Shown here: positions 17,046 through 26,060 of the stretch, piece by piece
Numbering within the stretch: the stretch's first letter is position 1
How the letters are laid out: each line of letters opens with the position of its first letter
Assembly: GCF_001550135.1 (NCBI RefSeq)
Contig: NZ_LRUE01000024.1
Location: 310,001 to 374,000, forward strand
DNA: 64,000 nucleotides
From: Pseudoalteromonas shioyasakiensis
GTDB lineage: Bacteria; Pseudomonadota; Gammaproteobacteria; Enterobacterales; Alteromonadaceae
Direction of reading: 5' to 3'
Position numbers and translations under genes: made by a program
The notes under the pieces: model-generated
The model's input: only the letters and a program-made list of their open reading frames with translations
What the model was told of the DNA's origin: nothing
The model's database searches: none

Positions 17046-18559
17046 TTCAGCATTTAGCTTCTTTACCAATTTTAATTCCGATGTTGGCAGGGGTTATTTT
17101 ACTCATGCCGCCATGTGGAAAAAACTTACATATTCGTCGTGTTTCGTCGGTTATTTTGTCGATTGTCACACTATTGGTCAGTGCTTATTTATTATTTTAC
17201 GTAAATAGTACCGCACCGCTTGTTTACGCAATTGGTGATTGGTCTGCACCATTTGGTATTGTGCTGGTTGCCGATAGGCTAGCAACGCTACTGGTGCTAC
17301 TTACCAGTTTCCTTGGTGCAGTTGTGGTGCTTTATAGCTGTGCAGGCGATGATAAAAAAGGGAGCTTTTTCCATCCGTTAGTGCACTTTTTAGTGTTAGG
17401 TGTAAATGGCGCATTTTTAACTGGCGATGTATTTAACCTGTTCGTATTTTTTGAAGTGCTGTTGATTGCTTCGTATTCATTATTGATGCATGCCGGCAAC
17501 AAACATAGTACCCGAGCTGCACTGCAGTACGTCATTTTAAACCTGATTGGTTCAAGCGTATTTTTAATTGCGCTGGGTGTACTTTATGGTGTGTTAGGCA
17601 CATTGAACATTGCTGATTTAGCGCAAAAAGTACCACAGCTGACGGGTGATGATGTTTACCTTGCTAAAATTGGTGGCTTGCTGTTAATCGTGGTATTTGC
17701 GTTAAAAGGCGCGTTATTACCGTTACATTTATGGCTACCGAATACCTACGCCAGTGCAATGCCATTAGTTGCTGCATTATTCGCGATTATGACCAAGGTC
17801 GGTGTGTATGCCATGTTGCGCGTGTATACCGTAATATTTGGTGATAATGCTGGCGAACTCGCTCACATGGCACAGCCTTGGTTATGGGGCTTAGCACTAG
17901 CGACCATAGTGATGGGTGGTATTGGTGTGTTAGCAAGCCAAGATTTTAGAAAGCTTATTGCGAATCTGGTGGTTGTTTCTGTAGGTACTTTAGTGGCATT
18001 GGTTGCGATTCAAAATGTTGCTGCAACCGCGGCATTACTTTACTACTTAGTGCATTCAACCATTATTTGCGCTGCACTATTCTTAATTGCGGATTTAATT
18101 GCTCAGCAACGTGGTAAAGTTGCCGACCGATTAGTCGCAGGACGCGCCGTTGCACAGCCATATTTACTTGGTACTTTTTTTGTAGTGGCTGCGCTTGCTG
18201 TTGTTGGTATGCCACCGTTATCTGGCTTTGTCGGCAAAGTATGGATTTTAAAGAGCACGCTAGATAGCGAAAAAGCCATGTTGTTTTGGCCAATCTATCT
18301 AGTTTCGAGTTTAGCGTTATTAGTGGCTGTTTCACGAGCTGGTACCAGCTTATTTTGGGATCACACCCATAAAGACAGTGAAGCAATTGAAGGCACTAAA
18401 GCACACCCTGTTAAAGTGATAGCTGTAGTTGCATTACTTGCGTGTTCACCATTAATGGTTGTATTTGCAGGACCGATTTCAGACTATATGTTAGCAACGT
18501 CAGAGCAGTTGTTTGATATCAACACTAGCATCAACGCTGTATTACAAGGAGGCCAATAA
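17042..18559 (+). CDS. mrpD: Mrp antiporter subunit D
   Basis: 505 residues, about 14 membrane helices, homologous to NuoM/NuoN and to MrpA. FLTGDVFNLFVFFEVLLIASYSLL and KGALLPLHLWLPNTYASAMPLVAALFA are the MrpD motifs, with conserved glutamate (FFE) and lysine (KG) residues of the proton path. It is the second large ion-translocating subunit of the complex. It overlaps both neighbours by one to four bases. Confidence 0.95.
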   Translation: MIQHLASLPILIPMLAGVILLMPPCGKNLHIRRVSSVILSIVTLLVSAYLLFYVNSTAPLVYAIGDWSAPFGIVLVADRLATLLVLLTSFLGAVVVLYSCAGDDKKGSFFHPLVHFLVLGVNGAFLTGDVFNLFVFFEVLLIASYSLLMHAGNKHSTRAALQYVILNLIGSSVFLIALGVLYGVLGTLNIADLAQKVPQLTGDDVYLAKIGGLLLIVVFALKGALLPLHLWLPNTYASAMPLVAALFAIMTKVGVYAMLRVYTVIFGDNAGELAHMAQPWLWGLALATIVMGGIGVLASQDFRKLIANLVVVSVGTLVALVAIQNVAATAALLYYLVHSTIICAALFLIADLIAQQRGKVADRLVAGRAVAQPYLLGTFFVVAALAVVGMPPLSGFVGKVWILKSTLDSEKAMLFWPIYLVSSLALLVAVSRAGTSLFWDHTHKDSEAIEGTKAHPVKVIAVVALLACSPLMVVFAGPISDYMLATSEQLFDINTSINAVLQGGQ

Positions 18560-19095
18560 TGCGTTTAGAAGCTCGCTTTCGTTGGTTGCCAACACCATTT
18601 CGCAGTGTTTTATTATTCATTGTATGGCTGTTGTTAAATAATAGTGTGTCGCCAGGACACCTATTTTTAGCTGCATTTTTTGCTATTACTATTCCGTGGA
18701 TTACATTCCCATTTCGTGATCCACAGCCTCTTATTGTAAGGCCGGGTCTTGCGTTTAGGCACTTATTGTTAGTGCTGTACGATATTGTCACTGCCAACTT
18801 ACAAGTTGCCCTGTTGATCCTTGGGCCAACGAAAAAGTTACGCCCAGGTTTTATCAAAGTACCATTGGATTTAAGTCATGAAATGCCAATCACTATTTTG
18901 GCCAGCACAGTATCTTTAACACCGGGTACAGTGAGCGCAGAGGTTTATCCTATTCCTGAGTCACTCGAAGAGGACGAAGAAATTCAGCAGCGCTACTTAT
19001 TGATCCATGTACTCGATTTAGCTGATGAACAAGCGTTAATTAATACTATTAAGCAGCGCTACGAAGCACCGCTTAAGGAGATTTTTCGATGCTAG
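18559..19095 (+). CDS. mrpE: Mrp antiporter subunit E
   Basis: 178 residues. Two hydrophobic helices near the N-terminus (about 15-55) and another around 70-95 precede a soluble domain. The motif ILASTVSLTPGTVSAEV is characteristic of MrpE, and the segment LLIHVLDL fits its C-terminal domain. MrpE is needed for assembly or stability of the antiporter. It overlaps mrpD by one base and mrpF by seven. Confidence 0.93.
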   Translation: MRLEARFRWLPTPFRSVLLFIVWLLLNNSVSPGHLFLAAFFAITIPWITFPFRDPQPLIVRPGLAFRHLLLVLYDIVTANLQVALLILGPTKKLRPGFIKVPLDLSHEMPITILASTVSLTPGTVSAEVYPIPESLEEDEEIQQRYLLIHVLDLADEQALINTIKQRYEAPLKEIFRC

Positions 19096-19358
19096 ATACC
19101 GTTTTTCTAATTGTTTTTGCAATGATAGCCATATCTTTATTGTTAAACCTATGGCGTTTAATTGTTGGGCCGTCGGTACCTGATCGTATATTGGCTTTAG
19201 ATACTATGTTCATAAATACCATTGCTTTAATTATTCTGTATGGCATGAGCATGGGCACCGATTTATATTTTGAAGCCGCATTATTAATCGCCATGCTTGG
19301 CTTTGTGAGCACTGTAGCTGTATGTAAATATCTGCTGCGTGGCGATATTATTGAATAA
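19089..19358 (+). CDS. mrpF: Mrp antiporter subunit F
   Basis: 89 residues, three membrane helices. WRLIVGPSVPDRILALDTM and FEAALLIAMLGFVSTVAVCKYLLRG are the MrpF signatures. AAGGAG is eight bases before the ATG, inside the end of mrpE. Confidence 0.94.
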   Translation: MLDTVFLIVFAMIAISLLLNLWRLIVGPSVPDRILALDTMFINTIALIILYGMSMGTDLYFEAALLIAMLGFVSTVAVCKYLLRGDIIE

Positions 19359-19366
19359 GGTAACGA

Positions 19367-19699
19367 ATGATGAGTGAATGGATTGTATCAATCTTATTAT
19401 TAATTGGTGGTTGCTTTATTCTTATAGGTTCAATCGGACTTGTGAAAATGCCTGACTTTTTTATGCGCCTGCACGGTCCAACTAAAGCAACAACGCTTGG
19501 CATGGCATCATTGTTAATTGCTGCCATGGTGTATTTTAGCTACACCCACGATGGCATCAGTGTGAAAGAAATTTTGATTTCGATTTTCTTACTGATCACC
19601 GCACCTATTAGCGGCTATATGCTGATCAAATCAGCCATCCACCACAAGCTTCGTGCTAAAGATGGCACTAAGGGCCTCGATAACATCGAAGAAGATTAA
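19367..19699 (+). CDS. mrpG: Mrp antiporter subunit G
   Basis: 110 residues, three membrane helices. IGSIGLVKMPDFFMRLHGPTKATTLG is the MrpG signature and LLITAPISGYML closes the hydrophobic part. Two ATG codons in a row begin the frame; AAGG sits six bases before the first. This is the last gene of the operon. No clear intrinsic terminator follows in the 141 bases before truA. Confidence 0.93.
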   Translation: MMSEWIVSILLLIGGCFILIGSIGLVKMPDFFMRLHGPTKATTLGMASLLIAAMVYFSYTHDGISVKEILISIFLLITAPISGYMLIKSAIHHKLRAKDGTKGLDNIEED

Positions 19700-19840
19700 T
19701 ACCTTCTCGCAATAATAGTTAAGCGAATTGGTGTGATATCTGAGTAACCAGAACAATGTGATCTACTACTGTGGCTTTTATTGCGCTCGTAGATCGCATA
19801 AAATGCCCCGTCATTTAGTACAGTAGGTAAATAGAGCATT

Positions 19841-20635
19841 ATGCGAGTAGCACTTGGAGTAGAGTACAACGGCGCGCGTTACAGTGGTTGGCAACGTCAA
19901 TCACACGTCAATAGCGTACAACAAGAAGTAGAAACGGCGTTGTCGCGTATTTGTAATCATCCAGTCGAAATAGTTTGTGCAGGCCGCACCGATGCGGGTG
20001 TACATGGCACCGGGCAGGTGATCCATTTTGATACTCACGCTGAGCGTGAAATGGTCGCGTTTACGATGGGTATGAATACCTTACTGCCAAAAGATATTGC
20101 TATTCGTTTTGCCAAGCCTGTAAGCGAAGACTTTCATGCTCGTTTTAGTGCCACAGCACGTCGCTATCGTTATGTGATTTATAATTACACCTATCGCGGC
20201 GCTATCATGAGTGAAGGGGTGACCCATTTTCATCACCCATTAGACGAAACTAAAATGCAAGAAGCCTGTCAGTATTTAATAGGTGAGCATGATTTTACTT
20301 CGTTTAGAGCACTACACTGCCAAGCAAATACAGCAAATCGTACTATTCACCATTTATCGGTAAAACGCCAAGGTGATTATGTGATCATTGATATTAAAGC
20401 CAATGCGTTTTTACATCACATGGTACGAAACATCACCGGGTGTTTGATGGACATTGGTCTTCATAAGCATGAACCTGTGTGGTTAAAAGAATTACTCGAT
20501 TTAAAAGAGCGCGCTAAGGCAAGTGCAACAGCAAAAGCCGCTGGCCTTTACTTAGTTGACGTGGATTACCCAGAACATTTTGGCATTCCTAAAACACCAT
20601 TAGGGCCTTTGTTTTTACCTGATTCAGACAGTTAG
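19841..20635 (+). CDS. truA: tRNA pseudouridine(38-40) synthase TruA
   Basis: 264 residues (E. coli 270). It makes pseudouridine at positions 38-40 of the tRNA anticodon arm. The catalytic aspartate is D51 in AGRTDAGVHGTGQV. FHARFSATARRYRYVIYN and FLHHMVRNITGCLMDIG are also conserved. The order truA-accD-folC-dedD-cvpA-purF is conserved in gammaproteobacteria. Confidence 0.97.
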   Translation: MRVALGVEYNGARYSGWQRQSHVNSVQQEVETALSRICNHPVEIVCAGRTDAGVHGTGQVIHFDTHAEREMVAFTMGMNTLLPKDIAIRFAKPVSEDFHARFSATARRYRYVIYNYTYRGAIMSEGVTHFHHPLDETKMQEACQYLIGEHDFTSFRALHCQANTANRTIHHLSVKRQGDYVIIDIKANAFLHHMVRNITGCLMDIGLHKHEPVWLKELLDLKERAKASATAKAAGLYLVDVDYPEHFGIPKTPLGPLFLPDSDS

Positions 20636-20709
20636 TCTTAAGTCCACGACTACTAAGACCAGTTTTTTATATCGTCTGCGGGTAATTCATGTTTTAATTG
20701 AAAAAATCT

Positions 20710-20761
20710 GTCTGTTTATTTGTTATCAGAAACACAAGTGAGTGTTTCCAATTAAACAGAC
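20710..20761 (+). promoter_or_regulatory. Two-tier stem-loop in the accD leader
   Basis: Outer arms GTCTGTTTA (20710-20718) and TAAACAGAC (20753-20761) pair perfectly. Inside them, GAAACAC (20729-20735) and GTGTTTC (20742-20748) form a second perfect stem. It ends 32 bases before the accD start. There is no T-run, so it is a leader structure and not a terminator. A role in accD expression is inference. Confidence 0.5.
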
Positions 20762-20793
20762 TGCGACACAGAACAGCATTAAGAGAGTTGCAA

Positions 20794-21669
20794 ATGAGTT
20801 GGTTAGAAAAAATCTTACCTAAAACGACTAAATCGTCAGGTCGTAAAGAAATCCCTGAAGGGGTTTGGGCTAAGTGTACAGACTGTGATTCAATTTTATA
20901 TAAAGCAGAATTAGAAAAAGCACTCAACGTGTGTCCTAAGTGTGATCACCACATGCGTTTAAGTGGCCGTAAACGTCTTGAAAACTTTTTAGATGATGCT
21001 GACCGCCAAGAAATTGGTGCAGAGCACGAACCAAAAGACGTATTAAAGTTTAAAGATTCTAAAAAATACTCTGACCGTATTACCCAAGCACAAAAAGCAA
21101 GTGGCGAGAAAGACGCACTTGTAGCAATGAAAGGCCGCCTAAAAGGCATTCCTGTTGCTGCTGTTGCTTTTGAGTTCTCGTTTATGGGTGGTTCAATGGC
21201 GTCAGTAGTAGGTGCTCGTTTTGTTGAAGCTGTAGATCAATGTTTAGAGCACGACATGCCACTTATTTGTTTCTCTGCATCAGGTGGTGCACGTATGCAA
21301 GAAGCACTTATGTCATTAATGCAAATGGCTAAAACAAGTGCTGCACTTGCAAAAATGAGCGAAAAAGGCTTACCGTTTATTTCAGTATTAACTGATCCAA
21401 CAATGGGTGGTGTATCTGCATCACTGGCAATGCTTGGTGATGTAAACGTTGCTGAACCTAAAGCGCTTATCGGTTTTGCAGGTCCTCGCGTAATTGAGCA
21501 AACAGTACGTGAAACGCTTCCTGAAGGTTTCCAACGCAGTGAATTCTTGCTAGAGCATGGTGCAATCGACATGATTGTAGACCGTCGTGAAATGCGTGAC
21601 ACCCTTGCACGTATCTTAGCGAAATTTATGAACTTGCCTTCTACTGAACAAGAGCATAGAGTAGCGTAA
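20794..21669 (+). CDS. accD: Acetyl-CoA carboxylase, carboxyltransferase subunit beta
   Basis: 291 residues from MSWLEKILPK. With AccA it transfers the carboxyl group from biotin to acetyl-CoA, the first step of fatty-acid synthesis. A four-cysteine zinc finger (CTDC...CPKC, residues about 30-52) precedes the crotonase-like domain with FMGGSMASVVGARFVEA, SASGGARMQEALMSLMQM and DPTMGGVSASLAMLGD. A longer frame reaches back to 20698, but those 32 residues lie in the leader hairpin and match nothing in the family; AAGAGAG precedes the chosen ATG. Confidence 0.97.
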   Translation: MSWLEKILPKTTKSSGRKEIPEGVWAKCTDCDSILYKAELEKALNVCPKCDHHMRLSGRKRLENFLDDADRQEIGAEHEPKDVLKFKDSKKYSDRITQAQKASGEKDALVAMKGRLKGIPVAAVAFEFSFMGGSMASVVGARFVEAVDQCLEHDMPLICFSASGGARMQEALMSLMQMAKTSAALAKMSEKGLPFISVLTDPTMGGVSASLAMLGDVNVAEPKALIGFAGPRVIEQTVRETLPEGFQRSEFLLEHGAIDMIVDRREMRDTLARILAKFMNLPSTEQEHRVA

Positions 21670-21694
21670 ATTTCAGCTTAACTGATTAAACGCT

Positions 21695-22960
21695 ATGACA
21701 GAAATCCTTCCTAGCCAATCATCAAGCCTTGATGATTGGCTTTGTTATTTAGAAAGTGTCCATCCTGCTAATATCGAAATGGGTTTAGAGCGCGTAGAAC
21801 GCGTGGCAAACCAAGTCGGCTTACTCGATACATCAAGCAAAATAATCCTAATTGCAGGCACCAACGGTAAAGGGACTACAGCCCGTTGCCTAGAAAGTTT
21901 ATTACTTGCACAGGGTTACAGTGTGGGTACTTATGCTTCGCCGCATCTTATTCGTTATAACGAGCGCGTACGTATTAATGGCCAAGAGCTTGACGATCAA
22001 TTCCATGTTGATGCTTTCGATATGCTTGAAAAAGGCCGTGGTGACACGCAGCTTACTTATTTTGAGTACGGTACCTTAGGCGCACTGGCTATTTTCAAAC
22101 GTCACGCCGTTGATTATGTGCTGCTAGAAGTGGGGCTGGGTGGCCGTTTTGATGCGACTAATATCGTGAATCCGCATGCTTGTGTGATCACCACCATAGA
22201 TTTAGACCATAAAGAATACCTAGGTGATACTCGTGAACTTGTTGGGTATGATAAAGCCGGTATTTTCCGTACCAATACACCGGCTATTGTTGGCGATTTA
22301 GCTATTCCGCATACAGTGACTGATTATGGTAATGAAATTAACGCTGATATGGTGCTATCAGGCCAAGACTTCATATTCACAGAAGACAGTGAAGGCTTTA
22401 ACTGGCAGTACCAAGATAACGATTGGCGCTTAGCTAAGCCTGCTATCCCTTGTCAAAATGCAGCAACCGCGTTGACCTTACTTGCAAAGCTTGAGCTATT
22501 GCCAAGCGAGCAACAAGTGCGTGATTGCTTGGCGAATCTAACTGTAGAAGGGCGCTTTCAGCAGTTAAGTCAGCAGCCGCTTGTTTTTACCGATGTTGCA
22601 CATAATCCTGAGTCAGCTCGATATTTGGCACGCAAATTAAGCGTGTATAAAGATCAAGGGTTTAAAATTCATGCATTAGTCGCTATGCTTGCAGATAAAG
22701 ATAAAGTGGCTGCAATGTCTGCCGTGGCAAATGTTGTTGACCAGTGGTCGTTAGCAAGCTTAGATTGTTTTCGTGGCGACAAAGTTGAGAATCTTGCTAA
22801 AGCACTAGCCGAAACCACATCAACAGCGCCTAGTACGCACTATGAGAGTGTTGAAACTGCGCTAGATACGTTATTACCAAATGTTGATGAAAACACGTTA
22901 GTGATTGTGTTCGGTTCGTTTATAACTGTGGCTGCAGCCATCAATTACTTTAAAAAATAG
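21695..22960 (+). CDS. folC: Bifunctional tetrahydrofolate synthase/dihydrofolate synthase
   Basis: 421 residues (E. coli 422). It adds glutamate to dihydropteroate and extends the glutamate tail of folates. The Mur-ligase-like P-loop is IAGTNGKGTTARCLESLL (residues about 53-70). YASPHLIRYNERVRING, EVGLGGRFDATNIV and the later TDVAHNPESARYL are the family motifs. It lies 25 bases after accD and 11 before dedD. Confidence 0.97.
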   Translation: MTEILPSQSSSLDDWLCYLESVHPANIEMGLERVERVANQVGLLDTSSKIILIAGTNGKGTTARCLESLLLAQGYSVGTYASPHLIRYNERVRINGQELDDQFHVDAFDMLEKGRGDTQLTYFEYGTLGALAIFKRHAVDYVLLEVGLGGRFDATNIVNPHACVITTIDLDHKEYLGDTRELVGYDKAGIFRTNTPAIVGDLAIPHTVTDYGNEINADMVLSGQDFIFTEDSEGFNWQYQDNDWRLAKPAIPCQNAATALTLLAKLELLPSEQQVRDCLANLTVEGRFQQLSQQPLVFTDVAHNPESARYLARKLSVYKDQGFKIHALVAMLADKDKVAAMSAVANVVDQWSLASLDCFRGDKVENLAKALAETTSTAPSTHYESVETALDTLLPNVDENTLVIVFGSFITVAAAINYFKK

Positions 22961-22971
22961 AGAGGAAATCG

Positions 22972-23625
22972 GTGAACGCAGGGTTTATTAATCGCTTAGT
23001 AGGCACCACGATTGTGGTTGTGGCGGCTATTGTCTTCATTCCAAACATTTTGGATGGTGAGAAGGTTCATTATAAAGAAGGCTTTAAAGCTATTCCTGAA
23101 CGCCCTGAGTTCACTACGATAGACTTGCAAGAGGTGATTGATAATAAAGTCGCCTCTGCCGAGCAACCTTCGCAAATCCCGGTTGAAGATACGCAAGCAA
23201 ACGATGCTGATCTTGTCGCAAATGAAACCCAGCAAATTGATACTGCACCGCAAATGGTTGAAGCTTCAACTGATGAGCCAGTAATTAACAAAGCTGAGCC
23301 GAAAGTTGCAGTGCAAGAGCCAGCCAAGCCAGCTGCTAAAACGCCTGAGCCAACCCGTAAGCCAGAAGAGAACCTCACACAAATGGCTTATGTTATTCAA
23401 CTGGGCAGTTTTTCTCACGCACCTAATGTGAAATCACTACAAGAAAAATTAAAAGCGAATGGTTTCAAAACCTTCACTCGCCCAATCAAAACCCCGAACG
23501 GCACACTGACAAAAGTCTTTGTAGGTCCTTCACTTAGCAAGAAAGAGTTAGAAAGTAAGCTTCCTGAGTTAAAGCAGTTAACCAAGTTAAACGGCAAAGT
23601 TACTCAGTTTGAAATTACAAAATGA
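22972..23625 (+). CDS. dedD: Cell-division SPOR-domain protein DedD
   Basis: 217 residues. One membrane helix at about 7-25 (RLVGTTIVVVAAIVFIPNIL), a low-complexity Pro/Ala/Glu periplasmic linker (about 60-130), and a SPOR domain at the C-terminus from about 137 (AYVIQLGSFSHAPNVKSLQEKLKANGFKTFTR). SPOR domains bind denuded peptidoglycan at the septum; DedD supports division in E. coli. The start is GTG, with AGAGGA five bases upstream. A MITE-like element follows. Confidence 0.92.
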   Translation: MNAGFINRLVGTTIVVVAAIVFIPNILDGEKVHYKEGFKAIPERPEFTTIDLQEVIDNKVASAEQPSQIPVEDTQANDADLVANETQQIDTAPQMVEASTDEPVINKAEPKVAVQEPAKPAAKTPEPTRKPEENLTQMAYVIQLGSFSHAPNVKSLQEKLKANGFKTFTRPIKTPNGTLTKVFVGPSLSKKELESKLPELKQLTKLNGKVTQFEITK

Positions 23626-23639
23626 TCTGGCAATTCCAA

Positions 23640-23903
23640 ATACCCAAACCACCTGTAGATCCATGATTCAGCGCTATCACAGGGTTTTCAATACAAGGCG
23701 TGGCGATGCAGGAATGTAGGTACCTTTCAAATTGCCACAACACAGTAGTGGAAGCCCCGTGAAGCGCCCGAAGGGCATGGCTAAAACGCATTTATTCTGC
23801 GTTATTGATTTTGACAAGGGGACACCATTCCCTACAATCAATGCCTTGCCTAAATGCGTTTTATCTCATGCTGAATTCTTGCATCCACAGGTGGTTTGGG
23901 TAT
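23640..23903. mobile_element. 264-bp MITE-like element with ~33-bp terminal inverted repeats
   Basis: The two ends are inverted copies: the outer 17 bases (ATACCCAAACCACCTGT) are identical, and the similarity continues to a shared TTCAGC about 33 bases in (23640-23672 and 23870-23903). TA occurs at both edges, which would fit a TA target duplication as in IS630/Tc1-mariner-type elements. Inner inverted copies (AACGCATTTA...TTGATT) and a small GCCC-GAA-GGGC hairpin add structure. There is no open frame of useful length, so it would be non-autonomous. It splits dedD from cvpA. Confidence 0.65.
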
Positions 23904-23938
23904 AGAATGCGCCCCAAATTAACGACTAGTTGGTTCTT

Positions 23939-24433
23939 ATGATCTGGGTTGATTACGCCATACTTGGCATTATTGCACTATCCACTATCATCGGCTTAAT
24001 ACGTGGCTTTGTAAAAGAAGCAATGTCATTAGCTGTATGGGCTGGCGCATTTATCATCTCTAGTTTGTTTTACCAATATTTAGCATCCTTCCTAACAAGT
24101 ATTTCAGAACCCCTTTTAAGAAATGCAGCCGCAATAGCCATATTATTTTTTGCGACACTCCTGTTGGGTGGGTTACTAAACTATATTTTAGGTGAACTTG
24201 TACAACGTACTGGTTTATCTGGCACAGACCGTGTTTTCGGCATAGTGTTTGGTGCTCTTCGTGGCGTGTTGGTCGTAAGCGCGTTACTCTTCTTTCTTGA
24301 TGCTTTTACCGGTGCACCTAATACGCATTGGTGGGGCAACTCTATTTTGATTCCAGAATTTGGCTTTGTTGTTGAGTGGTTCTTCTCGTACCTCGAAAAC
24401 AACTCGAGCTTTTTAAATTCTGTAAACCGTTAA
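23939..24433 (+). CDS. cvpA: CvpA family membrane protein
   Basis: 164 residues (E. coli 162) with four membrane helices. MIWVDYAILGIIALSTIIGLIRGFVKEA and RTGLSGTDRVFGIVFGALRGVLVV are the family signatures. CvpA is required for colicin V production in E. coli and is linked to envelope and bile-salt tolerance in other bacteria; its biochemical role is not settled. I chose ATG 23939, which matches the E. coli start; a TTG nine bases earlier is in frame. The inserted element ends only 35 bases upstream. purF follows after 18 bases. Confidence 0.95.
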   Translation: MIWVDYAILGIIALSTIIGLIRGFVKEAMSLAVWAGAFIISSLFYQYLASFLTSISEPLLRNAAAIAILFFATLLLGGLLNYILGELVQRTGLSGTDRVFGIVFGALRGVLVVSALLFFLDAFTGAPNTHWWGNSILIPEFGFVVEWFFSYLENNSSFLNSVNR

Positions 24434-24451
24434 TCGGCGAGGATAAATTTA

Positions 24452-25978
24452 ATGTGTGGTATCGTTGGCATAGTCGGAACTTCTCCTGTTAATCAGGCGT
24501 TATATGACGGCTTAACTGTTTTGCAACACCGCGGTCAAGATGCAGCTGGCATCATTACCATTGAAAACAACACGTTTAGCTTACGTAAAGCCAATGGCCT
24601 TGTAAAAGATGTATTTCATACCCGTCATATGAAACGTCTGCAAGGTACAATTGGTATTGGCCATGTTCGCTACCCGACAGCTGGTTCTTCTAGCTCGTCT
24701 GAAGCGCAACCTTTCTATGTTAACTCGCCATTTGGTATCGCACTTGCGCACAATGGTAACTTAACAAACGCAGAAGCATTAAAGCAGCAATTATTTTCAG
24801 AAGCTCGCCGTCATGTTAATACAACATCTGACTCTGAAATTTTACTTAACATCATGGCGCATGAATTAAGTAAATCGAACAAGCTAAAACTTGATGCTGA
24901 AGATATCTTCACAGCGGTAACTGAAGTGAATAATAAAGTAACCGGTGGTTATGCAACAATTGCAATGATCATTGGTCACGGTATTGTTGCGTTTCGTGAT
25001 CCGAACGGTATTCGCCCATTAGTATTTGGTAAGCGTGAAACTGCAAATGGTACTGAGTACATGTTTGCATCAGAAAGCGTTGCTTTAAAAACAGATGGCT
25101 TTGAGTTTGTTCGTGACGTTGCACCAGGTGAAGCAATTTACGTAACTGAAGATGGTCAACTTTTCTCGCAAGCGTGTGCTGAAAAAGCAACTTACTCGCC
25201 GTGTATCTTTGAGTTTGTTTACTTTGCGCGCCCAGACTCAACAATTGACCGTATGTCTGTTTATGCAACACGTGTAAACATGGGTACTAAGTTAGGTGAG
25301 AAAATCGCACGTGAATGGGCTGACAAAGACATCGACGTGGTTATTCCAATCCCAGAAACATCATGTGACGTAGCACTAGAGATTGCATCAGCCCTTAACC
25401 TGCCATACCGCCAAGGTTTTGTTAAAAACCGCTACATTGGCCGTACGTTTATCATGCCAGGTCAAGAAATGCGTAAGAAGTCAGTTCGTCAAAAACTGAA
25501 TGCCATTGACCGTGAGTTCAAAGGTAAAAACGTATTACTTGTTGATGACTCAATTGTGCGTGGTACAACGTCAGCGCAAATCGTAGAAATGGCTCGTGAG
25601 TCAGGTGCGAAGAACGTTTACTTCGCATCAGCAGCGCCTGAGATTCGCTTCCCGAACGTTTACGGTATTGATATGCCATCGGCAGCTGAGCTAATTGCGC
25701 ATGGCCGTGAAGTTGAAGATATCAACGCAAGTATTGGTGCAGATGGTCTTATCTATCAATCGCTAGATGACTTAATCTCAGCAGTAAGCCAAGAAAACCC
25801 AGAAATCACCCGTTTTGAAACATCAGTATTTGATGGTCAATACATCACAGGTGATATCGACCAAGATTACCTAAACCACATTGACCGTTTACGTAATGAT
25901 TCAGCGAAATCAACTCGTGAAAATGCGATGTCAGCAAGTTTAGAGTTACATAACCAAGAAGAAAACAGCGCTGATTAA
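24452..25978 (+). CDS. purF: Amidophosphoribosyltransferase
   Basis: 508 residues (E. coli 505). It makes 5-phosphoribosylamine from PRPP and glutamine, the first step of purine synthesis. After Met removal Cys2 (MCGIVGIVG) is the N-terminal nucleophile of the class II glutaminase domain. The C-terminal phosphoribosyltransferase domain has the PRPP motif VLLVDDSIVRGTTSAQIVEMAR. I saw no convincing PurR operator upstream of cvpA. An intrinsic terminator follows. Confidence 0.98.
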   Translation: MCGIVGIVGTSPVNQALYDGLTVLQHRGQDAAGIITIENNTFSLRKANGLVKDVFHTRHMKRLQGTIGIGHVRYPTAGSSSSSEAQPFYVNSPFGIALAHNGNLTNAEALKQQLFSEARRHVNTTSDSEILLNIMAHELSKSNKLKLDAEDIFTAVTEVNNKVTGGYATIAMIIGHGIVAFRDPNGIRPLVFGKRETANGTEYMFASESVALKTDGFEFVRDVAPGEAIYVTEDGQLFSQACAEKATYSPCIFEFVYFARPDSTIDRMSVYATRVNMGTKLGEKIAREWADKDIDVVIPIPETSCDVALEIASALNLPYRQGFVKNRYIGRTFIMPGQEMRKKSVRQKLNAIDREFKGKNVLLVDDSIVRGTTSAQIVEMARESGAKNVYFASAAPEIRFPNVYGIDMPSAAELIAHGREVEDINASIGADGLIYQSLDDLISAVSQENPEITRFETSVFDGQYITGDIDQDYLNHIDRLRNDSAKSTRENAMSASLELHNQEENSAD

Positions 25979-26000
25979 TCAGCCTTGATTTGATTGGTAT

Positions 26001-26028
26001 AAAAAAGGAGCTTCACAGCTCCTTTTTT
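26001..26028 (+). terminator. Intrinsic terminator after purF
   Basis: AAAAAAGGAGCT pairs with AGCTCCTTTTTT around TCAC. Confidence 0.88.
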
Positions 26029-26060
26029 GTTTATGGAAAGAAAGGAAAATAACAATGAAC

